Shown here: positions 1 through 7,469 of the stretch, one piece after another
Layout of the letters: every line of letters begins with the position of its first letter
How positions within the stretch are numbered: the first letter of the stretch is position 1
Assembly (NCBI RefSeq): GCF_019285595.1
Contig: NZ_CP079094.1
Span: forward strand, 1-64,000
DNA from: Rickettsiella endosymbiont of Dermanyssus gallinae
Lineage (GTDB): Bacteria; Pseudomonadota; Gammaproteobacteria; Diplorickettsiales; Diplorickettsiaceae
Reading direction: 5' to 3'
Length of the DNA: 64,000 nucleotides
Position numbers and translations under genes: made by a program
Notes under the pieces: model-generated
Databases searched by the model: none
What the model was told of the DNA's origin: nothing
What the model saw: the letters and a program-made list of their open reading frames with translations, nothing else

Positions 1-76
1 GAGGGTAGATAAGCGATTAGAATTATGCTATGAACTTAGGCCGGTTAAACATTTTATTTAATCTAGAGGAATTATT

Positions 77-1426
77 GTGACAAGTGTTTTAGCAACAGCA
101 ACTTTCGTTTGGCAAAAATGTTTGGATCGTTTGCAAAACCATATTTCTCTCCAAGATTTTAATACGTGGATTCGCCCGTTACAGGCTGAGCATAAAGAAG
201 ATCAGCTTGTATTGTGGGCACCTAATCAATTTGTATTGCATTGTGTCAATGAGCGTTTTTTAGTGCACATTAATCAAATTTTGACACGATTGGATGATGT
301 TCCTCCCGAAGTGATTTTAAAAGTAGGCAGTCGTGCTAATCAAGGCGCGCCGGCATTACGACACACACAAGAAGTAAAAGCACCGGTTAAAACAACCCGA
401 TTGTCGGCTACGCACATTAATACCAACTTTACTTTTGTAAATTTTGTTGAAGGTAAATCTAATCAATTAGCGCGTGCTGCAAGTGTACAAGTCGGTGAAA
501 ATCCTGGTGGCGCCTATAATCCCTTGTTACTTTATGGGGGCGTAGGTTTAGGTAAAACGCATTTAATGCATGCTATAGGCAATTCTATTTTGCATAAAAA
601 CCCAAATGCAAAAGTGTTGTATCTACATTCTGAGCGTTTTGTAGCCGATATGATTAAAGCGCTGCAAACCAACACAATCAATGACTTTAAAACATATTAT
701 CGTTCCTTAGATGCATTATTGATTGATGATATCCAGTTTTTCGCCGGAAAAGATCGATCACAAGAAGAGTTTTTTCATACGTTTAATACTTTACTCGAGA
801 GCCAGCAACAAATTGTTTTGACCTGTGATCGTTACCCCAAAGAAATGTCCGGCGTAGAAGAAAGGTTAAAATCAAGATTAGGTTGGGGACTTACTGTTGC
901 TATTGAGCCGCCTGATCTAGAAACGCGAGTTGCTATTTTAATTAGTAAAGCAGAACAAACAAAAGTTAATTTGCCTCAAGAAGTTGCTTTCTTTATTGGT
1001 AAACGTATTCATTCAAATGTAAGAGAGTTAGAAGGCGTTTTGAAACGCGTGATTGCCTACGCACAATTCACGGGTTGTCAAATTACGTTAGAATTAGTAA
1101 GAGAAGCTATAAAAGATGTGCTTGCTTTGCAGGATAAATTAGTAACTGTAGATAATATTATTAAAACAGTTGCTGAATATTATAAAATTAAAGTATCTGA
1201 TTTGATTTCTAAACGTCGTACCTCTTCTTTAGCAAGGGCTAGACAAATTGCAATGGCGCTTGCTAAAGAATTAACAAATCATAGTTTACCTGAATTGGGT
1301 CGAGCATTTGGGGGACGTGATCATACGACGGTGCTGCACGCGTTCCGTAAAATACAAGAATTAAAAAAAACCAATACCGGTGTCGCTGAGGACTTTATAA
1401 ATTTATTGCGTACGCTATCAAATTGA
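77..1426 (+). CDS. dnaA: Chromosomal replication initiator DnaA
   Basis: DnaA binds DnaA boxes at oriC, opens the duplex and loads the DnaB helicase. The 449-residue protein has the usual length. Domain I covers about residues 1-85, a short linker follows, and the AAA+ domain has Walker [10 protein letters not shown] at 154-162 and Walker B near LLIDDIQF. The C-terminal DNA-binding signature [11 protein letters not shown] is intact. The start is GTG at 77, supported by AGAGGA at 65-70; no ATG upstream is in frame. It leads dnaN after 9 bp and recF after that, the classic origin-linked cluster. The 76 bp before it hold no consensus DnaA box, so oriC probably lies upstream of the window. Confidence 0.98.
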   Translation: MTSVLATATFVWQKCLDRLQNHISLQDFNTWIRPLQAEHKEDQLVLWAPNQFVLHCVNERFLVHINQILTRLDDVPPEVILKVGSRANQGAPALRHTQEVKAPVKTTRLSATHINTNFTFVNFVEGKSNQLARAASVQVGENPGGAYNPLLLYGGVGLGKTHLMHAIGNSILHKNPNAKVLYLHSERFVADMIKALQTNTINDFKTYYRSLDALLIDDIQFFAGKDRSQEEFFHTFNTLLESQQQIVLTCDRYPKEMSGVEERLKSRLGWGLTVAIEPPDLETRVAILISKAEQTKVNLPQEVAFFIGKRIHSNVRELEGVLKRVIAYAQFTGCQITLELVREAIKDVLALQDKLVTVDNIIKTVAEYYKIKVSDLISKRRTSSLARARQIAMALAKELTNHSLPELGRAFGGRDHTTVLHAFRKIQELKKTNTGVAEDFINLLRTLSN

Positions 1427-1435
1427 GGAAGAAAA

Positions 1436-2584
1436 ATGCAGTTTACAATTAATCGTGAAGCCTTATTAAAACCATTACAACTTGTGACTGCGGTTATTGA
1501 GCGTCGTCAGACAGTACCTATACTGGCTAATGTCTTTTTAAATTTAAAAGATAAGGCATTATCGTTATTAGGCACAGACATGGAAGTAGAGCTATCAGGG
1601 CGGATAGCATTAGAAGACGCCGGTAAAGAAGGTAAGACCACGGCGCCAGCACGTAAACTGGTAGATATTTGTAAAAGTTTACCCGAAGAAAGCCTGTTAA
1701 AACTTCAACAAAAAGGCGATAAACTTATTCTGCAATGTGGCCGTAGTCGTTTTAATCTAGCGACATTGCCAGCCACTGATTTTCCTATTTCTGAAGAATC
1801 CTCTAGTGCAAATAATAAACAATTAACCTTCACACTCCCTCAAAAACGATTACGTTCTCTCATCGAGGCGACTAATTTTGCGATGGCTCAACAGGATGTA
1901 CGTTATTATCTGAACGGAATGTTGTGGGAATTCGGCCAAGGAAGCTTACGTGCCGTAGCAACAGATGGACATCGTTTGGCAACCAGCATCAAAGCTTTGA
2001 TTTCCCATACTAGGACAAATTTGAAGCAGAGTGATATTTCATTAAGTGATAATCAATTTATTATCCCTAGAAAAGCAGTTTATGAACTTTCGCGCTTGTT
2101 GAGTGATGATGAAGAGAATGACGTCACTATTTCATTAAATAACAATCAATTACGCGTCAATATGCCGGATTATACCTTTACCTCTAAACTTATCGATGGA
2201 AAGTTTCCAGGTTACGATCGCGTTATCCCACAAAGTGGCGATAAAACTTTAACCGTTGATCGGGATTTACTGAAATCTTCTTTAATGCGAGTAGGTATTT
2301 TATCAAATGATAAGCATAGAAGTATCTGTTTAGAAATGCAGGCGAAAGAATTGCGCATATTTGCTAATAACCTTGATCAGGAAGATGCAGAAGATGTACT
2401 TGAGGTTGATTTTTCAGGCGAAGCAATTACCGTCGCGTTTAATATTAACTATTTAATAGACGTATTAAATAGTTTGCCAACAGGATTGGTAAGAATGACC
2501 TTAACCTCAACGGATGCCAGTGTAAGATTAGAATCCGTTGAAGAAAATACCAGCATTTACGTTATTATGCCGATGCGTTTATAA
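1436..2584 (+). CDS. dnaN: DNA polymerase III beta subunit (sliding clamp)
   Basis: This is the ring-shaped processivity clamp that tethers DNA polymerase III to DNA and serves as docking site for repair and replication partners. The 382-residue protein is slightly longer than the usual 366 and shows the three-fold clamp architecture, with VATDGHRLA in the middle domain and the C-terminal end YVIMPMRL typical of beta clamps. The start ATG lies 9 bp after dnaA with GAGGAAG just upstream, so dnaA, dnaN and recF are very likely one transcript. The extra length comes from small insertions such as the acidic stretch near residue 220. Nothing suggests loss of function. Confidence 0.97.
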   Translation: MQFTINREALLKPLQLVTAVIERRQTVPILANVFLNLKDKALSLLGTDMEVELSGRIALEDAGKEGKTTAPARKLVDICKSLPEESLLKLQQKGDKLILQCGRSRFNLATLPATDFPISEESSSANNKQLTFTLPQKRLRSLIEATNFAMAQQDVRYYLNGMLWEFGQGSLRAVATDGHRLATSIKALISHTRTNLKQSDISLSDNQFIIPRKAVYELSRLLSDDEENDVTISLNNNQLRVNMPDYTFTSKLIDGKFPGYDRVIPQSGDKTLTVDRDLLKSSLMRVGILSNDKHRSICLEMQAKELRIFANNLDQEDAEDVLEVDFSGEAITVAFNINYLIDVLNSLPTGLVRMTLTSTDASVRLESVEENTSIYVIMPMRL

Positions 2585-2590
2585 GGCCTC

Positions 2591-3673
2591 ATGCAGGTAT
2601 TTCGTCTAAAAATAAACCAATTTCGAAACCTTGTTGATCTAGATCTTGAGTTTTCCCCCCGATTTAATTTTATTTATGGGTCTAATGGCAGTGGAAAATC
2701 GAGCTTATTAGAAGCCATCCATTTTTTAAGTTCAGGTCGTTCCTTTCGAAGCGCATTAGCAAGCCGCGCTATTCACTATGACGCAAGTCAATTTAATCTA
2801 TTTTCTGTTGTTTTGAGAGAATCATTTACAACTACGCTAGGATTGGAAAAAACGCGACAAGGGAAAACTAGAATTAAAATTGGTAATAATGTTGAATCTA
2901 TTGGCGAGCTAGTTAAATTGCTTCCTACGCAGTTTGTTAGTCCAAACAGTTATTATTTATTGAGTGGTGGTCCTAAAGCGCGACGACAATTTATAGATTG
3001 GGGAGCGTTTCACGTGGAACCCCATTTTTTCTCAATATGGCAACAATTCCAACAAACCTTAAAACAAAGAAATGCAGCATTACAAAGACAAATAGTAGCG
3101 GATCAAATAAAAGTATGGAATTGTAAGTTAATAGAATTTTCTGTTGAAATAACACGCATGCGGGAAAAGTACTTACAACAATTAACGCCATTGATTACAG
3201 AGTTAATAGGTGAATTGGTTGATTTAAAAGAATTAAAAATTGATTTTTATCAGGGCTGGGACCATCAATCTAGTTTAGAAGAGGTTTTAAACCGATCTTT
3301 TTCTCGCGATACTAGTCTAGGTTATACTCAATATGGTCCACAGAGAGCAGATTTATTAATTAAATTACGCGGTAATCCAGCTCATGAAGTATTATCACGT
3401 GGGGAGCAAAAATTATTAGCCTATGCGTTACAGTTAGCGCAAGGATTATTGTTAAAAAAGATAACTAATAAATCATGTATTTATTTATTCGATGATTTGT
3501 TTGCAGAGCTTGATGCGGTTAAGCAAGGATATCTTCTTGCATTGTTAAATAGACTAGAATCGCAGGTTTTTGTTACGGTAATTGAAGCTAACTTGATTAA
3601 GTCATTAAATGACAGTGTGAATGGAAAAACATTTCAAGTAGAAAATGGGCAAATCCTAGAAAAATGCTTTTAA
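2591..3673 (+). CDS. recF: DNA replication and repair protein RecF
   Basis: RecF is an SMC-like ATPase that recognises gapped DNA and, with RecO and RecR, loads RecA. The 360-residue protein has Walker A SNGSGKSS at about 31-38, the ABC signature LSRGEQKLLAYAL near residue 270, and Walker B CIYLFDDLFAELD shortly after, in correct order. It starts 6 bp after dnaN. A ParB-type palindrome lies inside its coding sequence at 3006-3021. gyrB, which follows recF in many gammaproteobacteria, is not next; a small exporter gene takes that place, pointing to a local rearrangement. Confidence 0.97.
   Translation: MQVFRLKINQFRNLVDLDLEFSPRFNFIYGSNGSGKSSLLEAIHFLSSGRSFRSALASRAIHYDASQFNLFSVVLRESFTTTLGLEKTRQGKTRIKIGNNVESIGELVKLLPTQFVSPNSYYLLSGGPKARRQFIDWGAFHVEPHFFSIWQQFQQTLKQRNAALQRQIVADQIKVWNCKLIEFSVEITRMREKYLQQLTPLITELIGELVDLKELKIDFYQGWDHQSSLEEVLNRSFSRDTSLGYTQYGPQRADLLIKLRGNPAHEVLSRGEQKLLAYALQLAQGLLLKKITNKSCIYLFDDLFAELDAVKQGYLLALLNRLESQVFVTVIEANLIKSLNDSVNGKTFQVENGQILEKCF
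3006..3021. promoter_or_regulatory. parS-like site (ParB binding) inside recF
   Basis: The 16-mer CGTTTCACGTGGAACC differs from the B. subtilis-type parS consensus at three positions and keeps the degenerate core GTTYCACGTGRAAC. A second, better site lies 1 kb away at 4020, which raises confidence. Location within a gene is normal for parS. No parA or parB gene is in the window. Confidence 0.65.
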
Positions 3674-3685
3674 TAAGGGGGTAAT

Positions 3686-4003
3686 ATGAATGCTTGGTTC
3701 ATTTTAATGATAGCAGGACTGTTTGAGATAGGGTTTACAACCTGTATGAAACTATCAGAAGGGTTTACGCAGATACCCTATACCTTAGGGTTTATAATTT
3801 TTTCCTGCCTGAGTTTATTTTTTTTAAATAAAGCATTGACTCATATCCCTTTAGGGACAGCTTATGCCGTATGGACGGGAATTGGTGCTTTTGGAACGGC
3901 TTTAATTGGTATGTTCTTTTTTAAAGACCCTATCAGTTATTTGAGGGTATTTTTCTTGATATTATTGATTGGTTCAATCTTAGGATTAAAATTCGTGCGA
4001 TAA
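3686..4003 (+). CDS. Small multidrug resistance (SMR) family exporter, Gdx/SugE-like
   Basis: This 105-residue protein has four predicted membrane helices and the conserved membrane-embedded glutamate (E14, in GLFEIG) that couples proton entry to substrate export in SMR proteins. The segment AVWTGIGAFGTALIG matches the helix 3 region typical of the SugE/Gdx branch, known mainly as guanidinium/proton antiporters; EmrE-like drug export is the alternative. It starts 12 bp after recF with a strong AAGGGGG ribosome site, so it may be transcribed with the replication genes. Most SMR proteins work as antiparallel dimers, so a single gene is sufficient. Subfamily is less certain than family. Confidence 0.88.
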   Translation: MNAWFILMIAGLFEIGFTTCMKLSEGFTQIPYTLGFIIFSCLSLFFLNKALTHIPLGTAYAVWTGIGAFGTALIGMFFFKDPISYLRVFFLILLIGSILGLKFVR

Positions 4004-4019
4004 AGTAACAAAAGGCCAT

Positions 4020-4035
4020 TGTTTCACGTGAAACC
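4020..4035. promoter_or_regulatory. parS site (ParB binding)
   Basis: TGTTTCACGTGAAACC matches the 16-bp parS consensus at 15 of 16 positions, including the full inverted repeat GTTTCACGTGAAAC. It sits between the convergent exporter and lipoprotein genes, 4 kb from dnaA. Origin-proximal parS sites nucleate ParB and recruit SMC for chromosome segregation, so the placement agrees with an oriC just upstream of dnaA. Confidence 0.9.
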
Positions 4036-4045
4036 TTTTGGGTTG

Positions 4046-4306
4046 TCAGTAAGGGTAATAAGGAAAAGGATAATAAGGGAAGTTATAAAACCCATAGTTT
4101 CTTCTATAGGAAAGCGCATTAATGGCATCGGTAATAGGTGCTGTTTGGGCTTCGATTGTCCTTTGTCGGTTATATCCAGCAATAACTTGATTACGTTGTT
4201 GTTGATTCAGCTGATCCCACCGTTGCTGAGGTATGCCAAAGATCAGTGGGGGGCCACAAGCGGTTAATAAAAAGGGTACTATAAGGAAAAAAAGGAATTT
4301 TTTCAT
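4046..4306 (-). CDS. Small putative lipoprotein
   Basis: The 86-residue product starts with MKKFLFFLIVPFLLTAC, a short basic and hydrophobic signal with lipobox LTAC; C17 would be lipidated and the protein anchored in a membrane. The mature part is short, Gln/Asn-rich around QQRWDQLNQQQRN, and ends in a Tyr/Phe/Pro-rich tail. No catalytic motif is visible and I do not recognise the family. It is the only ORF here with a sensible signal; an opposite-strand frame over the same bases is a shadow. It is convergent with the SMR gene and follows trhO in the same direction. Confidence 0.7.
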   Translation of the reverse strand: MKKFLFFLIVPFLLTACGPPLIFGIPQQRWDQLNQQQRNQVIAGYNRQRTIEAQTAPITDAINALSYRRNYGFYNFPYYPFPYYPY

Positions 4307-4352
4307 AAGTAATTAATCAATTAAATTCATATCTATTATAGCTTATTTTATA

Positions 4353-5093
4353 TTAAGGACTTTTGGTGCTATCAAAGACTTCTAGAGAAGGAGTCAGTGC
4401 TTTTCTGTCATCAAATACAAAACACAGGCCATCATAATGATCGCCACCACACTTTTCAAAATAGTTGAGTATCCCCCCGTCTAGTTGATAAACCTCGTCA
4501 AAACCAGCTTCTATAAGAAAGGCAGAGGCTTTTTCACAACGTATTCCGCCAGTACAAAATGTAATCACTGGGGCTTTTTTAATAGTGTCGGGTAATTTTT
4601 GAACTGCTACAGGGAAGTCTCTAAAATGTTTAAGTTCTAAATGTAAGCTATTTTCAAAACTTCCAAATTCAACTTCAAAGCTGTTCCGCGTGTCTAATAA
4701 GACAAGATCCGGTCGTTCTTTAAACCAGCTTTTTAGGGTTTCAGGTGTTATTGAAGTGGCTGTATGGACTTCAGGGCGGATAGCGTCAATACCAAAGGGG
4801 ATGATTTCCTTTTTTATTTTAACAAACATTTTCTTAAAGGGTTGGAAGTCAGACAAGCTTTCTTTAAAGGTAAGGTTTTCAAAAGATGGGATGCTGTTGA
4901 GCTGTTCTTTAAGTTTGGTAATGGCTTCTCTTTGCCCAGCCAGGAACAGATTAATGCCTTCTTGGCTTAGTAAAATAGTACCTTTTAGCCCTAATTGCTG
5001 TGTTTCTTTTTTTAATTTAATTTGCAGTTCTGCAAGTAAATCATGCGGTAAACGCACAAACCGGTAGGCTGAAATATTAATAATAGATAGCAT
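4353..5093 (-). CDS. trhO: tRNA uridine(34) hydroxylase, rhodanese-domain protein
   Basis: TrhO (YceA) makes 5-hydroxyuridine at wobble position 34 of tRNA, the first step towards the cmo5U and mcmo5U modifications. The 246-residue protein has the N-terminal acylphosphatase-like domain (about 1-95) and a rhodanese domain with the active-site loop FCTGGIRCEKA; C180 is the predicted catalytic cysteine. It is shorter than the roughly 350-residue E. coli protein because the C-terminal extension is absent, as in several shorter homologues. Start is ATG at 5093 opposite the glycyl-tRNA synthetase gene, leaving a 204-bp divergent promoter region. Confidence 0.92.
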   Translation of the reverse strand: MLSIINISAYRFVRLPHDLLAELQIKLKKETQQLGLKGTILLSQEGINLFLAGQREAITKLKEQLNSIPSFENLTFKESLSDFQPFKKMFVKIKKEIIPFGIDAIRPEVHTATSITPETLKSWFKERPDLVLLDTRNSFEVEFGSFENSLHLELKHFRDFPVAVQKLPDTIKKAPVITFCTGGIRCEKASAFLIEAGFDEVYQLDGGILNYFEKCGGDHYDGLCFVFDDRKALTPSLEVFDSTKSP

Positions 5094-5217
5094 AATGTCA
5101 GAAAATAGTCTTAATATCAGAAAATATCGCTTATTTTACACGCTTAGGGGCTATTTTGGACAGTTATTTCATAGAAGGCGCTTGAATAGATTTTTTGTTT
5201 TAGGAAAAAGATAGCGC

Positions 5218-5246
5218 TTAACAGGGGTGGCGAAACCTGCTATAAA
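5218..5246 (+). promoter_or_regulatory. Predicted sigma70 promoter for glyS
   Basis: A TTAACA -35 box (5218-5223) and TATAAA -10 box (5241-5246) are separated by exactly 17 bp. They lie about 50 bp before the glycyl-tRNA synthetase start. Prediction from consensus only. Confidence 0.6.
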
Positions 5247-5297
5247 TTCTCATTAAGTTAATAAATTGGCAATAAATACACATTTCGGAAATTTACT

Positions 5298-6671
5298 ATG
5301 GCGGCAAAAAATTTAGAAGAAATCGTTTCCTTATGTAAGCGCAAAGGATTTATTTTTCAAAGTGGAGAAATCTATGGGGGGCTGCAAGGTGTTTATGATT
5401 ACGGTCCCTTAGGTGTGGAATTAAAAAATAATTTAAAGGCGGCGTGGTGGAAATCAAATGTGTATGAGCGTGATGATATTTACGGTTTAGATGCCGCTAT
5501 TTTGACGCAGAAAAAGATTTTTTTCTATTCAGGCCACGAAAATACCTTTGCAGATTTAATGGTGGATTGTAGAAAGTGTAAAAAACGTTGGCGTTCGGAT
5601 CATCTTGTTGAAGGAAAATGTGAAAATTGCGGTTCAAAGGATTTAACAGATCCAAGATCCTTTAACATGATGTTTAAAACCAATATAGGGCCAGTGGAAG
5701 ATAAAGATTCTTATGCTTATCTACGTCCAGAAACAGCGCAAGGAATCTTTACTAATTTTAAAAATGTTATGGATTCTATGGCACCTAAATTGCCTTTTGG
5801 CATTGCTCAAATAGGTAAAGCATTTCGTAATGAAATAACGCCGCGTAATTTTATTTTTCGGGTGCGAGAATTTGAGCAAATGGAAATTGAGTTTTTTGTT
5901 AAACCCGGTGAAGATGAAAAATGGCAGGAATATTGGGTAGAGCAACGCTTAGCGTGGTGGAAAGAACAAGGGTTATCACCCGAACGGTTAAAATTATTTA
6001 AACAACCTCAAGAAGAATTAGCGCATTATGCGAAAGCGACATCGGATATCTTATATCAATTTCCCCATGGTTTTGAGGAGTTAGAAGGTATTTCAAATAG
6101 AACAGATTATGATTTGGGATCCCATACACAAGCACAACAAGATTTAAAAATAAATGCAAACGTTGCGATTAATAAAGACAGTGTTTCCAAGTTGAGTGTT
6201 CAAGATCCACCAGGACAGCATTTCTTACCTTACGTTATTGAACCTTCCGCAGGTTTAGATAGAGGTGTATTAGCTGTTTTAACAGAGGCCTACACAGAAG
6301 AAAAATTAGCCGATAATAAAGAGCGTATTGTTTTAAAAATAAAACCACATCTTTCACCGGTTAAAGTCGCTATTATTCCATTAAAACGTAACGAAAGTGC
6401 AATTGTAGAAAAAGCACAAGCGATTAAGAAATCCCTTCAGTCTTTAGGTTTAGGACGGATTGCCTATGAAGATACAGGTAATATTGGTAAAAGTTATAGA
6501 AGACACGATGAAATTGGAACGCCACTTTGTATGACAGTTGATTTTGATACGGTTGGCAAAAGTGATAATACTGCGAATCATGATACCGTCACGGTGCGTG
6601 ATAGGGATTCTATGGCGCAAACGCGGGTTAATGTATCTAGACTAATAGATTATATAAAAGAACGTTTTTAA
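5298..6671 (+). CDS. glyS: Glycyl-tRNA synthetase, single-chain (alpha2) class II type
   Basis: The enzyme charges tRNA-Gly with glycine. It is the homodimeric type found in Gram-positives, archaea and eukaryotes, not the alpha2-beta2 GlyQ/GlyS pair usual in gammaproteobacteria. Visible features are the N-terminal [15 protein letters not shown] block, class II motif 2 in [20 protein letters not shown], motif 3 in [10 protein letters not shown], and a C-terminal anticodon-binding domain from about residue 355. A zinc-ribbon insertion has cysteines at 91, 94, 108 and 111. Length 457 fits the family. It has its own promoter and stands alone. The type suggests old horizontal replacement. Confidence 0.95.
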   Translation: MAAKNLEEIVSLCKRKGFIFQSGEIYGGLQGVYDYGPLGVELKNNLKAAWWKSNVYERDDIYGLDAAILTQKKIFFYSGHENTFADLMVDCRKCKKRWRSDHLVEGKCENCGSKDLTDPRSFNMMFKTNIGPVEDKDSYAYLRPETAQGIFTNFKNVMDSMAPKLPFGIAQIGKAFRNEITPRNFIFRVREFEQMEIEFFVKPGEDEKWQEYWVEQRLAWWKEQGLSPERLKLFKQPQEELAHYAKATSDILYQFPHGFEELEGISNRTDYDLGSHTQAQQDLKINANVAINKDSVSKLSVQDPPGQHFLPYVIEPSAGLDRGVLAVLTEAYTEEKLADNKERIVLKIKPHLSPVKVAIIPLKRNESAIVEKAQAIKKSLQSLGLGRIAYEDTGNIGKSYRRHDEIGTPLCMTVDFDTVGKSDNTANHDTVTVRDRDSMAQTRVNVSRLIDYIKERF

Positions 6672-6701
6672 GCTGAGCTTTCTGGTAAAGACTTAGCGTG
6701 A

Positions 6702-7387
6702 CTATGATCTGTGTCCAAAAATAGCCGTGCCTATTCGGACACAGGTTGCTCCTTCTGCAATAGCAGCTACAAAATCACCTGACATGCCCATCGATAAAGT
6801 ATCTATTTTAAAACCTAATTGTTGCAACTCTGCAAAAGCACGATGTAACTTTTTAAAACTATCACGTTGTGCTGAAAACTCAGTTCTTTTTTTAGGTATA
6901 GCCATTAAGCCACGTAAATTTAAGTAGGGAAGTTTTTCTAACGATTGTGCAAATGCCGTAAGATCTTTCAAATAGATGCCCGCTTTATTAGGTTCTTCAT
7001 CAAGATTAATTTGAATACAGACATTGAGTGGCAATAAATTGATTGCCCTATATTGGTTTAAACGTGTGGCGGTTTTTATTTCACAGAGGCTATGTACCCA
7101 GTGAAAATTTTCAGCAATAAGCTTAATTTTATTGCTTTGAATGCCCCCAGGAAATGCCACTCTAAATGATTAGCTTGTAATTGCTTTATTTTTTCTAATG
7201 CTTCTTGAACATAGTTTTCTTCAAACACGAATTGCCCTGCGTCAATAGCTTCTTTAATAGCGGGTATAGCTTGTGATTTGCTAACAGCGATTAGTTTGAC
7301 AGAGTGATTTAGACGCTGAAAACGGTGCTCAGCCTCGGCTATCTGTGTTTTTACTTGTAAAAGACGTTGATGGATTAAATGGGTCAT
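6702..7387 (-). pseudogene. yggS: PLP homeostasis protein YggS family, frameshifted
   Basis: YggS/PLPBP proteins bind pyridoxal phosphate and regulate vitamin B6 and amino-acid balance. Two overlapping frames cover one gene: 7076-7387 encodes the N-terminal part with the PLP lysine motif LIAVSKSQ and FEENYVQEA, and 6702-7160 encodes the rest, from QSNKIKLI to the phosphate-binding end SMGMSGDFVAAIAEG and VRIGTAIFG. The frames switch at a run of five C on the plus strand (7144-7148); one more base would give the expected HFLGGIQSNK. Either a real frameshift or a homopolymer sequencing error. Restored length is about 228 residues, normal for the family. Confidence 0.88.
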
Positions 7388-7469
7388 AATTAACTCTAGA
7401 TTTTGGCTTACTTATACTATTTTAAGAGAGTATAATCGGCCTTATTTAAAAGAATAAGTGGGGTTTATC

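Noticed and set aside
1-76. oriC or DnaA boxes before dnaA
   Set aside because: No TTATCCACA-like box in these 76 bases; the origin, if adjacent, is outside the window.
4019-4267. A plus-strand gene opposite the lipoprotein
   Set aside because: It would start in the parS palindrome, has no homology that I see, and the minus strand encodes a credible lipobox protein.
4690-5067. Plus-strand genes within trhO
   Set aside because: They are antisense to a well-recognised enzyme and have no start signals.
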